A stretch of 64,000 bases of DNA from Lutjanus erythropterus (Eukaryota > Chordata > Actinopteri > Lutjaniformes > Lutjanidae). The stretch lies in the NCBI GenBank assembly GCA_020091685.1, contig CM034610.1, forward strand, positions 30,903,134 to 30,967,133, in the 5' to 3' direction. Position numbers and translations under genes: made by a program. Position 1 is the first letter of the stretch; each line of letters begins with the position of its first letter. This document shows, piece after piece, positions 55,749 to 64,000 of the stretch. The notes below the pieces were generated by a model. It did not search any database and was not told where the DNA came from. It saw nothing but the letters and a program-made list of their open reading frames with translations.

Positions 55749-57782
55749 CATCAATAATGTCAAAATGCATTGCCAGCCAGCCGCACTGCGTCAGAGCTCA
55801 GATGGTTTCGGAGCTGCAGACAGTGGAAGGATCTGACGTTCTCTCTCCTCACACCCAGCCCTCTTCTCTCCTTCTCTCTCTCTCTCTTCAGATGAAGACT
55901 TGTTTGATGACTTTACTGATGTGTGTGTTGTTCTGATGACATGTGATATTATGTGATCTGGAGTAATCATTTGAAAGACTGATGTGTTTTCGTTCTACCA
56001 CCTGCGAGACAAAACACTGTTTGTGAGCGTTGTGTTCTTCATGTGTTATTGAACATGTGTGTTGTATGAGTGTGAGAGTTTATCAGGGTTTGACCGATAT
56101 GTGGTTTGAAGGCCAGTTACTGACATTTTGGCTCATAGTTCTTTGATCCTGATATCATAAGAGAATAATAAAATTATTTGATGGCCCAAAATTTAGAAGT
56201 ACTCAGTGTTTTTCTCAAGAATTTTACTTGTAGCTCAGGGCTGAGCATGGTTTTACACTTTTTGATAACTGGAAATGGTCCAACACCATTTTCACCTTCC
56301 TGATACTGATTCCCACACCTGAGCTTTGCATATTTACTGACACAGAGTATCTATCTGATACCAGTGTATGCATATATTGGCCTACTATTCTTATTTTTGA
56401 GCAGCTGTATACCACTAACCCTGTATGGATGTGATATAATTGCTGTCATTGTTGTATGATCAGGCTCTGGTTAAAAAAGCAGGTGTATGGAACACTGTTT
56501 GGAAGTAGCATGGTATCAGATCAGAGCACATACTTGCATGTTTGCTGCTACTCAATCCAACATTTCAGGCTGCAGAAACAGTGCCCACATATCATTACCA
56601 AACTGAAACACTACTGTTACTGTTGGACAAAAACAATCTTAACTCAAAGTCCACTTGCTGCATTTTTCTGGAGTATTCTGCTTCATACTGTGGTCTTCAT
56701 CAGCAAATGGAGGTTACTTTAAAAACATCTTAAAAATGTGGGATTAAAGTTTTCTACAAAACCTTTTTTTTTTCATTTAACAAGAAGTTGTCAAATATTA
56801 AATATGTCCAAACACGAGCAACCAAAACTTTGCCAAAAATAAAATAGTTTAAAATTGGAATTAATTAAAATTTCAGATCATCTAAATAAAGTGGAAAGAC
56901 TATGAATGTGACGATTTATTCAATGCCAATGTTTTGGTTTGGACTTGGTGCTATGGACACGTGTCTTGTGTCCATCTTGTCACAGTATTGACTATTTTAA
57001 CCTACAGCTCACTGACATATTAAAACAACTCTTCTTGACAATAAAACAACCACACAGACTCATGTTTATTGAATTTTATACATATTTCTATCAGAATTCA
57101 TTCCAGGTATTTCCCCCATTAGACAAACTAGATCATATATTCCATATCAGTGGACTAAGACAGAGTGGACAGAGACATGTTGGCCTTATATCAGTCTAAT
57201 CCTCGTACACTCTTGTACTGACAGTCCTTTGTCTGGCTTCTTCTCTTTCTTCTCCTTTCTCTGTTTTGCTCCCATCTTCCCTCCAACCTGTGAAGGAAGC
57301 AGATTGTTTTGGGTTTTTTTTTTTGTTTTGTTTTTTTTGTTTTTGCATTTTATTTTTGTTAATTCAAATTAAAATACACATTAAATGTATTTGCTTGTTT
57401 TACAATGTAATGCAGTATATTATTTGTAGTTAGTCTGCAGATAACAAGCTTATTAATGTGGTCATGTTTTGCCTTATAAAGGAAGAAGCGAGATATACAG
57501 TATGCTTGGTCTCAGTTTCTTATTGGCGTTCAGGTGTCCCCTGTTGTCCACTGACAATAATAATAATGGTCGTGCACGTCATCTGTGGCAGATGGGTAGA
57601 CGATGATTTCAATTCTAAATGAATGCAACATCTAAAAGCTTTTGGAACTCTGCTGACTGATTTTCTGGGACTAATTAAAGTTTTTGGGAATCCGTGGTTA
57701 GTTTGGTCTGGAATTCACTGTTGAGTGATTTAATGAAGTGAAGAAGATGGCAAAGTTTGCTTTCAATAATGGCAGGAAAATC
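55749..57782. other. Intergenic, no gene seen
   Basis: Contains a short (CT)n run (55869-55888) and T-rich low-complexity sequence (57311-57360). Short open frames at 56456-56733 and 56939-57199 are not supported as genes. Confidence 0.4.
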
Positions 57783-58335
57783 CGTCCATCCATTCATTTT
57801 CTGCCGCTTGTCTGGGTCGGGTAGTGGTGGTAGCAGGGTATTCCAGATGTCCCTCTCAGTATCAGTGCTTACCAGCTCCCTAGGCGTTCCTAGGCCAGAT
57901 GAGATGTGTACTCCCCCCAGCGAGTTCTGAGTCTACAGGACTCCTCCCAGTTGGACGTGCCCAGAAAACCTCCAGAGTAAGGTGTCCAGGAAGCACCTAA
58001 TCAGATGCCTGAACCACCTCAGTTGACTCCTTTCGATGTGAAGGAGCAGCTGCTCACCTCTGAGACCCTTTCGGGTGTCCCAGGAAAATTGTTATGGGCA
58101 CTTTTTTCTGCAACCTCATTCTTTTTGTCACTAGTCACAGCTCGTGACCATCATGATGTTGAGAACATAGATCTGCTGGTAGATTTAAAAGCTTTGCCCT
58201 CTGGCTCAGCTGTCTTTTCACCACATCAGTCTGTCAGTCATGTGGTCCTTTCTAGTGCAACTCATGAAGAAGACCCCAAAACACTTAAACTCCTTCCCTT
58301 GGAGCAGCAGCTAACTCCTTAGACTCACAATTCTT
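57783..58335 (-). mobile_element. RTE/L2-like LINE, 3' end
   Basis: Minus strand: LRWFRHLIRC and, further on, text equivalent to the fish LINE C-terminus 'LRWFGHLVRMP...VF.ACPTGRR..GRP'. Then comes the end AGCGGCAGAAAATGAATGGA with TGGA repeats, the usual 3' terminus of this family. Upstream (58100-58330) matches its non-RT linker (the family phrase 'CTCAGCTGTC' / 'ACTTAAACTCCTTCCC' on the plus strand). Many disruptions; class name uncertain. Confidence 0.55.
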
Positions 58336-58356
58336 CGCTCAATATAGATTTAGATT

Positions 58357-59200
58357 GCCCAGCTTTTGTTGCTAAAACTGTGTGGAAACAATTAGACATT
58401 TAAAAAACCTGCACTGCAGAACCAATCCAAAGTCTTAAAGGTGACCCTTCATATTGGGGTGGGGTGGTGACCACCTACATTGCTGGTGAGAGGGACATCC
58501 AGAAGACCCTTAGGATGCTTTCTGGTCAGCTTCCGCTGGAGGTTTTCTGTCCAGCTGGGAGAAGCTCAGATTTCTTTTACATTAGCATGGATATTAAGCA
58601 ATACATCCACTAGGAGAAAAGAGATGCCCACATACCAGTCTGGCTGAGCTAGAAAGCCACAAAAAGTCCACATGCTGAGATAAATGCAAAAACAGTTTAT
58701 TTAATTAAGACATGAGCATTCAAACAAAGGGTGCTTACAGTGTAAACAATAAGACGAATAAAAACATCATCATGTTTCCGTTTCAATCTTTGACCATCAT
58801 CAGTGCTGCTGACATGAGTGCTTCACAGAACAGATGTAGACAAAAGACCAAGGCAGATAACCAATCAGCTGGTGCCACTAATTAAATGAGACCAACTCAC
58901 TCAGGTGAGGACACACCAAATCATAATGTCATGTCATACAGGTACTGAGCTTTTTACAAGATCCTGACAAGCAGCTAAACAGGAGAAATAAACAAAATGA
59001 ACATATGATATGCATAGAATATACATGGACACATAAAAACACAACTGTTTAACTAAAGACAATAATATGTCCAAGAGGAGCCATGCTGGTACTGGAGGAG
59101 AATCTGAATGTCTATAGAAAACAAGACAAGTTTAGTGTTTCATTAAGACCGAGGGGCTGTTCAGTCGTCAGGAAATAGATCCATCTACTTTCACACTGAA
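58357..59200 (-). repeat. Left arm of the Penelope-like inverted repeat
   Basis: Outer edge CCCAGCTTTTGTTGCTAAAA, inner edge CCATCTACTTTCACACTGAA. It matches the reverse complement of 61374-62143 nearly throughout, for example the GGTGGGGTGGTGACCACCTA, GATATTAAGCAATACATCCA and ATGCTGAGATAAATGCAAAA segments. It is about 74 bp longer than the right arm because of one extra block (about 58795-58870) absent from that arm. Confidence 0.85.
58745..58815 (-). ncRNA. Candidate hammerhead ribozyme core
   Basis: On the minus strand CTGATGA (58797-58803) is followed by TGGTCAAAGATT, able to fold as a short stem II (GGUC/GAUU, two G-U pairs), then GAAACG (58779-58784). A 16-nt perfect hairpin AAACATGATGATGTTT follows, then CGTC (58753-58756), which could close stem III and give the GUC cleavage site. 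Penelope-like elements are known to carry hammerhead motifs in their terminal repeats. Stem I pairs poorly here, so the motif may be decayed or coincidental. Confidence 0.35.
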
Positions 59201-59507
59201 GAAGTTTTGCTTCAAGGTCTGTGTGTCTACAGCTGTGATTCACTACATCAGTGCTACAGAATCTGAGAGCAGCAGCTGGAGGTTTAGTTTCCTGAAAATG
59301 TCTGGCCACAGGGGATTTAGGATCACCTCTGTGGATGGAGATTCTGTGTTTGTTGATTCTGGTTGTGAGGTGGCAGTTGGTTGTGCCTCTGTGTTGAAGG
59401 CCACAAGAGCAGGAAAAGAGATAAATGACAGTGGAACAACAAGTGATGAATGTCTTAATCTTGTACTGCCTTCTGGTGATTTGACTGACAAAAGTGTTGA
59501 CTTTCAT
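59112..59507 (-). pseudogene. Penelope-like GIY-YIG endonuclease domain
   Basis: 131 open codons: YKIKTFITCCSTVIYLFSC, CSCGLQHRGTTNCHLTTRIN, KHRISIHRGDPKSPVARHFQ and finally WIYFLTTEQPLGLNETLNL. This is the C-terminal domain of Penelope-like proteins: 'YxIKxFIxCxTxxVVYLLxCPCGLxYVGKTxRxLxxRIxEHxxxI...PVAxHF'. The central Tyr-Val-Gly and the Glu of 'EH' are altered (HRG; KHR), so activity is unlikely. The frame is cut upstream by the MITE at 59540. Confidence 0.75.
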
Positions 59508-59539
59508 GTGGTTTTAGCAGGAGGTGCAATACTGACAAG

Positions 59540-60073
59540 CAGTGGTAGAAAGAGGAAAGTACTGTTACACTGCTAAAATATTACTCAATTACAAATAAAA
59601 GTACTGGTGTTAGAAATATACTTGAGTAAAAGTGCAAAGGTTTTGTCATAAAAACTACTCAGAGTATTAGTTACTCTTTAACTGTTGATGTCACAGGCAC
59701 CTCTCCAAACTATTGTTGCAATATTTGTGCATTTGTTTGTAATTTTCTTTTTTTCTAATTCTAAGTCAAAGTTAAATTTCCTTATTCAGCAAATGTCTCC
59801 ATCAGATAAAACTATGTCAAATGAGGTGCAGTTACTGCCATGACTATTGATTAAATATCAATGAATACATTCATTAGTTAAATTGTTATCACCACCTTTT
59901 TGGCTTCTAAAATGCAGACAAACAATTTGGATATGAATTCAAATTGTACTCAGTACTATTTAAGTATGAGTAAGGACAGTAAGTACGTAAGTCTAATCTT
60001 AAAGGTACAAGTACCCAAAAAACTTCTTAATTACAGTAATTTGAGTATTTGTAATTAGTTACTTCCACCCCTG
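59540..60073 (+). mobile_element. hAT-like MITE nested in the Penelope-like element
   Basis: Ends CAGTGGTAGAAAGAGGAAAG and, inverted, CAGGGGTGGAAGTAACTAAT. Flanked by CTGACAAG (59532-59539) and ATGACAAG (60074-60081), an 8-bp duplication with one mismatch, as for hAT. The interior has the family words AAAAGTACTGG, ACTTGAGTAAAAGTGCAAAG and GGTACAAGTACCC. No transposase. It lies between the reverse transcriptase and endonuclease parts, so it inserted after the Penelope-like copy. Confidence 0.8.
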
Positions 60074-60199
60074 ATGACAAGGAAAGACGGCCATTGTTGT
60101 CCATGCTTGTCCAGCATGTCCCAGATGTTGTGGCCTCTGGAATGAACAAAAAAAAAGTCAAATTAGAAAACAAGCTTTTACCCACATCAGCAGCAGATA

Positions 60200-61070
60200 G
60201 AAAATGTCAGTGCTTAGTTATGACCTCCTTTATTTACTCTCTCAAAGGGCTGTAGTCAGTGCAGCATGTAAGGTTATCCGATCAGGGTTTTTGATTGGGT
60301 GGTCCAGTGGGTGAGGTATCGGAGGGAAGCCCCGTGATAGGAATTGATCATACAGTGTTTTTACCTCCAATTCAAAATCAACAGAATGTGTGCAGTGTTC
60401 TGTTAGTCAGTGAAACTTGAGTATATAAAAAGTGAATAGTAGAGGTATCAGAAAGTGAGTTAATGTATTCAACAAAAGCAGTCGACTCAGATTGTGAACC
60501 CCTGAAGATCAAAAAATGTCATCAATGTTAGAAGGCTAAAATCAAAAGGATTATTGGAATGAATATATTGATTTTCAAGATAATCTATGAAAAAAACTGT
60601 GTAGGCTGGAGCAAATGTGGCACCCATAGCAACACCCTGTGTTTGTAAGACAAAAATACTTTAGAAATTAATTCTTCATCAAAATGAGATTGGATGTGTA
60701 GGAGTTGTTAAATCACCCTTATTCCCCTCCAGTCCAATAGAGCGAGGAATGCTGGTGTACAAACTGGTGCCATCTAGTGTTGCTAAGAAGTGTGACCATC
60801 AGGAATGTGATGTGTGATAGCTGATCAAGAAAATCACTGGTGTCCTTATGATGTAGGATGGTCATTTCATAACAACAGGGTGTATGTGGACATCAACAGA
60901 ATTAGAAGGGGTTCTGTGAGGAACCCTATGCCTGAAACTATAGGTCTGCCTGGTACGTTAGTGAGAGATTAGTGGACTTTAGGTACTACGTAGAGCACAC
61001 CTCTTGGTTCAGTTGTAAAGGGCCCCTCTTTCACCTTTCGAGATATTTTTTCTTCCTGAGGAGGATGGTG
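60200..61070 (-). pseudogene. Penelope-like reverse transcriptase remnant
   Basis: Minus strand, in broken frames, in order: FYVVPKVH near 60990, PGRPIVSGIGFLTEPL near 60920-60960, LATLDGTSLYTSIPRSIGLE near 60730-60790, and LQTQGVAMGATFAPAY near 60605-60650. These match Penelope-type RT signatures ('FYxLPKIHK', 'GRPIVSGIGSLTE', 'LDVxSLYTNIPHxxGL', 'QxxGTAMGxxxAP'). The region of the catalytic FxDD motif (about 60520-60590) is worn and not readable. Stops separate the blocks. Confidence 0.75.
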
Positions 61071-61373
61071 AGTCTCTCTCAACTAACCTGCAAAAAGTGA
61101 TATTTAGGTAAACAGTACTTTTGTGTTTTAGAACAGGTTTACATTCATATGACACAACATTTTAAGGCAAACTAGCTCTTTCTTTGTGAAAAAAATATCA
61201 ACTTGATGTTGCCAAAAAACTTGAACAATTCTATCTTCATCTGGCAGGGATCTGGAACAAGTGTTGGTAGAACGACAGTTTGAGAATGGACGCTTCATCT
61301 TTGTCAAGCTGCGGATGTGTCAGGTTGATGATCAGTCCTCTGGATTCTTCCAGTTGTACTGCCTGTGGAATCT

Positions 61374-62143
61374 TTCAGTGTGAAAGTAGATGGATCTATC
61401 TCCTGACGACAGAACAGCCCCTCGGTCTTAATGAAACACTAAACTTGTTTTGTTTTCTACAGACATTCAGATTCTCCTCCAGTACCAGCATGGCTCCTCT
61501 TGGACATATTAGTACCATTAGTTACACAGTTGTGTATTTTTATGTGTCCATGTATATTCTATGCATATCATATGTTCATTTTGTTGATTTCTCCAGTTTA
61601 ACTTCTTGTCAGGATCTTGTAAAGACCTCAGTACCTGTATTACATGATATTGTGATTTGGTGTGTCCTCAAATGAGTGAGTTGGTCTCATCTAATTAGTG
61701 GCACCAGCTGATTGGTTGGTCAAAGATTGAAATGTGATGATGTTTTTATTCGTCTTATTGTTTACACTGTAAGCACCCTTTGTTTGAATGCTCATGTCTT
61801 AATTAAATAAACTGTTTTTGCATTTATCTCAGCATGTGGACTTTTTGTGGCTTTCTAGCTCAGCCAGACTGGTATGTGGGCATCTCTTTTCTCCTAGTGG
61901 ATGTATTGCTTAATATCCATGCTAATGTAAAAGAAATCTGAGCTTCTCCCAGCTGGACAGAAAACCTCCAGCGGAAGTTGACCAGAAAGCATCCTAAGGG
62001 TATTCTGGATGTCCCTCTCACCAGCAACGTAGGTGGTCACCACCCCACCCCAATATGAAGGGTCACCTTTAAGACTTTGGATTGGTTCTGCAGTGCAGGT
62101 TTTTTTTAATTGTTTCCACACAGTTTTAGCAACAAAAGCTGGG
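61374..62143 (+). repeat. Right arm of the Penelope-like inverted repeat
   Basis: Starts TTCAGTGTGAAAGTAGATGG and ends ACAAAAGCTGGG. It encodes CESRWIYLLTTEQPLGLNET at its start (61374 on, plus strand), the same C-terminal residues as the left copy. It lacks a ~74-bp block present in the left arm. About 2.2 kb separates the arms. Confidence 0.85.
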
Positions 62144-62159
62144 CCCACACGCCTTTGGG

Positions 62160-62444
62160 CGAACTAGTCAAGATTTGACTTTGACTGGTGAAGAACCCAG
62201 ACAACTGTTGTTGTATACAGAGTCTCTCCCATCTCAGCTGCTGAAGCTTTTGATCCTTCAGAGTCATCATAGGTGTCTTTGTGGCCTCCCTCACTAGTCT
62301 CCTTCTTGCACGGTCACTCAGTTTGTGAGGATGCCCTGCTCTAGGCACATTTACACATGTGCCATATTCCTTCCATTTCTTAATGATGGATTTAACTGAA
62401 CTCCAGGAGATGTTCAGTGACTTGGACATTTTTTTTGTATCCAT
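62160..62444 (-). pseudogene. Tc1-like transposase, N-terminal DNA-binding part
   Basis: Reads KMSKSLNISWSSVKSIIKKW, KEYGTCVNVPRAGHPHKLSD, RARRRLVREATKTPMMTLKD: the paired-like helix-turn-helix domain of Tc1 transposases ('VSKxLxIPxxTVxSIIxKWKxYGTxxNLPRxGRPxKLSxRxRRxLVREATKxPxxTL'). The following residues are diverged and the DDE catalytic domain is absent. The annotated frame runs a few codons on into the neighbouring Penelope arm. Confidence 0.8.
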
Positions 62445-62865
62445 CCCCTGACTTTTCAGTAACCTTTTGTCAGAGTTGCTTGGAGTGTTCTTTTGTCTTC
62501 ATGGTGTAACTGTAGACAGGAATACTGATGAACCAGTGACTGGGCCTTCCACACACAGCTGTCTTTAAACTACAATCACTTGAGACACATTCACTGCACT
62601 CAGGTGATCTCCATGTCACTAACTGTGAGACTACAAGCACCAATTGGCTGGACCTCTGTAGGTCACTCACTTTAAAGAGAGGGGGGGGGTTCATTTAGTT
62701 GACATTACTTTGTAGAGACATGTTTCCACTTTGACATTAAAGAGTTTTTTTATAAATGTTTTTTTTGTCAAAAAAGCCAAATTATATTGGCCATGTTTCC
62801 ATTTATAAAGCAATGTTGGGAAAACATCCAAGGGGGTGAATACTTTTTTTGGCAGTATATCTCTA
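62160..62865 (-). mobile_element. Tc1-like transposon, 5' part
   Basis: The outer end at about 62862 reads, on the minus strand, CTGCCAAAAAAAGTATTCAC then CCCCTTGGATG, as in fish Tc1-like elements with 'AAAGTATTCACCCCC' ends. The 5' UTR and transposase start follow. Sequence ends abruptly near 62160 beside the Penelope-like right arm (62143), so the catalytic half and the other terminus are missing. Confidence 0.75.
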
Positions 62866-62870
62866 TTAAA

Positions 62871-62945
62871 GTGCTTGCCCTTTTCCAAACAGTTTCTAAG
62901 GACGACCTCCCAAACCATCTGCCATGTCAGGTTACTAAAACTAAA
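62871..62945 (+). repeat. Fragment shared with the helicase-bearing transposon
   Basis: GTGCTTGCCCTTTTCCAAAC, AGTTTCTAAGGACG and AAACCATCTGCCATGTCAGG match 37495-37575 almost word for word (GTGCCTGCCCTTTTCCAAAC; AAACCATCTGGTGTGTCAGG). Confidence 0.6.
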
Positions 62946-64000
62946 CCTCAGTGTGTGAAGTGTTTATTTACAGCAGCCTCAAACTAGCAACTTAATTCAG
63001 AATTTAGAACATAATAATATGAAGAGACAAAACATCAGTGTGATATGTCACAGATTTATCTCACCACTGGAACAAAAATAATAAGTTTAATAATGAGTGA
63101 GGCAGAAGCCTGTGTGCTTTACAGATGGAAGGTCCACAGCAACACAAACACCCAACCTTTCTGCAATCACACTGTTATTGAAGTCACAGAGAATAAAAAC
63201 ACAACAGGCCACAGACTTACTTTAATCGGAAAGCCTTTATTGTATTTCATTTACAAATCCAGCAATCCACATACCACGCAAAGTCCCCACACAGATCAAA
63301 AACCCAGCCACACAGCTCTGGGTGAGTACTTGAAGCTTTGGTATCATTAGTCAGTTTCGAGTATTAAATGGATGCTGTGACACAAGAAAGTTTGGCTTGT
63401 TATTGTCCATGGACCTGTTTGGAAGTCTGGTCACCCACGAGGTCTCTTCAAGAGGACAGTGATTAAGACTTGTACTGTTCAGAAGCTGTCCTTGAGACTC
63501 AAATGGGAGATGAGTGACAAACAAAAGTAAAGTGTTTAAGGTCCTGGGGTACGCAGTTTATTTTTGGCATCATTGAGCAAAGTTCCATAATATATTTTCA
63601 GCATAATGTAATTCAAGTGGTCTGACTCTGGCTCTGTTTTCAGGCTTTAGAAAATCTAGCTCGTGACGGGAGACTTTGGCCAATCACTTGTTGGCTCAGA
63701 CCCCAAAGATGATTTTATGACCTGGGAATGAGATTCAAGAATTAACTTTTTCTCCAGAATCACTTTTAACACCTTTGATTCATGGAGTGTGGACAAGAAG
63801 ACGCAAGACATCCGTGTGGACTCTCACAAACATGGCTAATTTACATCACACAGATCCTTACTTGCCGACTAATTTCATAGTCAATTAATAACTGATTAAT
63901 TGTTGCAGCTCAAGTTTGGAGTTGGAGCCTCCAGAAGAGCTTCAGTGCTTCATAGATTTTTCAAGTGTGTGGAATGAACAGCATCCTTTTAAAAGATGTC
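62946..64000. other. Intergenic, no gene seen
   Basis: No coding region recognised. A 'gctgcaac'-family end lies at 63865-63912 (AACTGATTAATTGTTGCAGC). Confidence 0.45.

Larger units (their letters stand above)
58357..62143 (-). mobile_element. Penelope-like retroelement with inverted terminal copy
   Basis: The main copy is on the minus strand (58357 to about 61373). It has reverse transcriptase remnants (60200-61070), then a GIY-YIG endonuclease frame (59112-59507), then about 0.8 kb of 3' sequence. The same 3' sequence, from the last codons of the endonuclease to the outer edge, occurs again inverted at 61374-62143. Penelope-like elements are known for such terminal repeats in direct or inverted orientation. 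A hAT-like MITE (59540-60073) splits the two domains. All frames are broken except the endonuclease stretch. Related to the Neptune/Poseidon type by impression only. Confidence 0.75.

Noticed and set aside
59223..59576. 117-codon plus-strand frame opposite the Penelope endonuclease
   Set aside because: It is antisense to the recognised GIY-YIG domain and has no similarity of its own.

Overview
The window looks like nuclear DNA from a ray-finned (teleost) fish. It is AT-rich, has long introns with GT/AG borders, carries many (CA)n microsatellites, and is dense in repeat types typical of fish: L1 and L2/RTE-like LINEs, a Penelope-like retroelement, hAT and Tc1-like DNA transposons, TTAA-flanked MITEs and a tRNA-derived SINE. 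Nothing points to bacteria, phage or organelles. No CRISPR, rRNA or functional tRNA gene was seen. Family names for repeats rest on recognition of sequence and of terminal structure; no database search was possible.

Only two host genes can be supported, side by side and head to head near the middle. nhlrc3 (minus strand, three coding exons between 38844 and 40824, 353 aa) encodes an NHL-repeat protein with an N-terminal hydrophobic segment. nrbf2 (plus strand, four coding exons between 42438 and 49005, 287 aa) encodes the MIT/coiled-coil subunit of the ATG14-containing class III PI3-kinase autophagy complex. The 1.6 kb between their start codons holds a palindromic CRE-type site (TGACGTCA) 156 bp before the nrbf2 ATG. 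All exon borders were checked base by base and give continuous reading frames of the length expected for the families.

Left of the genes (1-38.3 kb) is a repeat-rich intergenic region. It holds an old hAT element with an 8-bp target duplication (155-1493) and a related fragment near 10 kb; a 2.15 kb almost pure pyrimidine tract (4260-6409); TTAA-flanked MITEs; a ~190 bp element present three times (17.1, 18.9 and 23.0 kb) that I cannot name; a 5'-truncated but still open L1 insertion with a clear target duplication (23659-25442); a SINE nested inside a foldback element (35.5-36.3 kb); and the relic of a transposon-borne RecQ-like helicase (37.3 kb).

Right of the genes (49-64 kb) is again intergenic. 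It holds two tandem copies of one interspersed repeat, another TTAA MITE, and a nest of elements at 57.8-62.9 kb: an RTE/L2-like LINE tail, a Penelope-like element whose 3' end is repeated in inverted orientation (58357-62143), a hAT-like MITE inserted between its two domains, a candidate hammerhead ribozyme core in one arm, and a truncated Tc1-like transposon. This nest is the most complex structure in the window.
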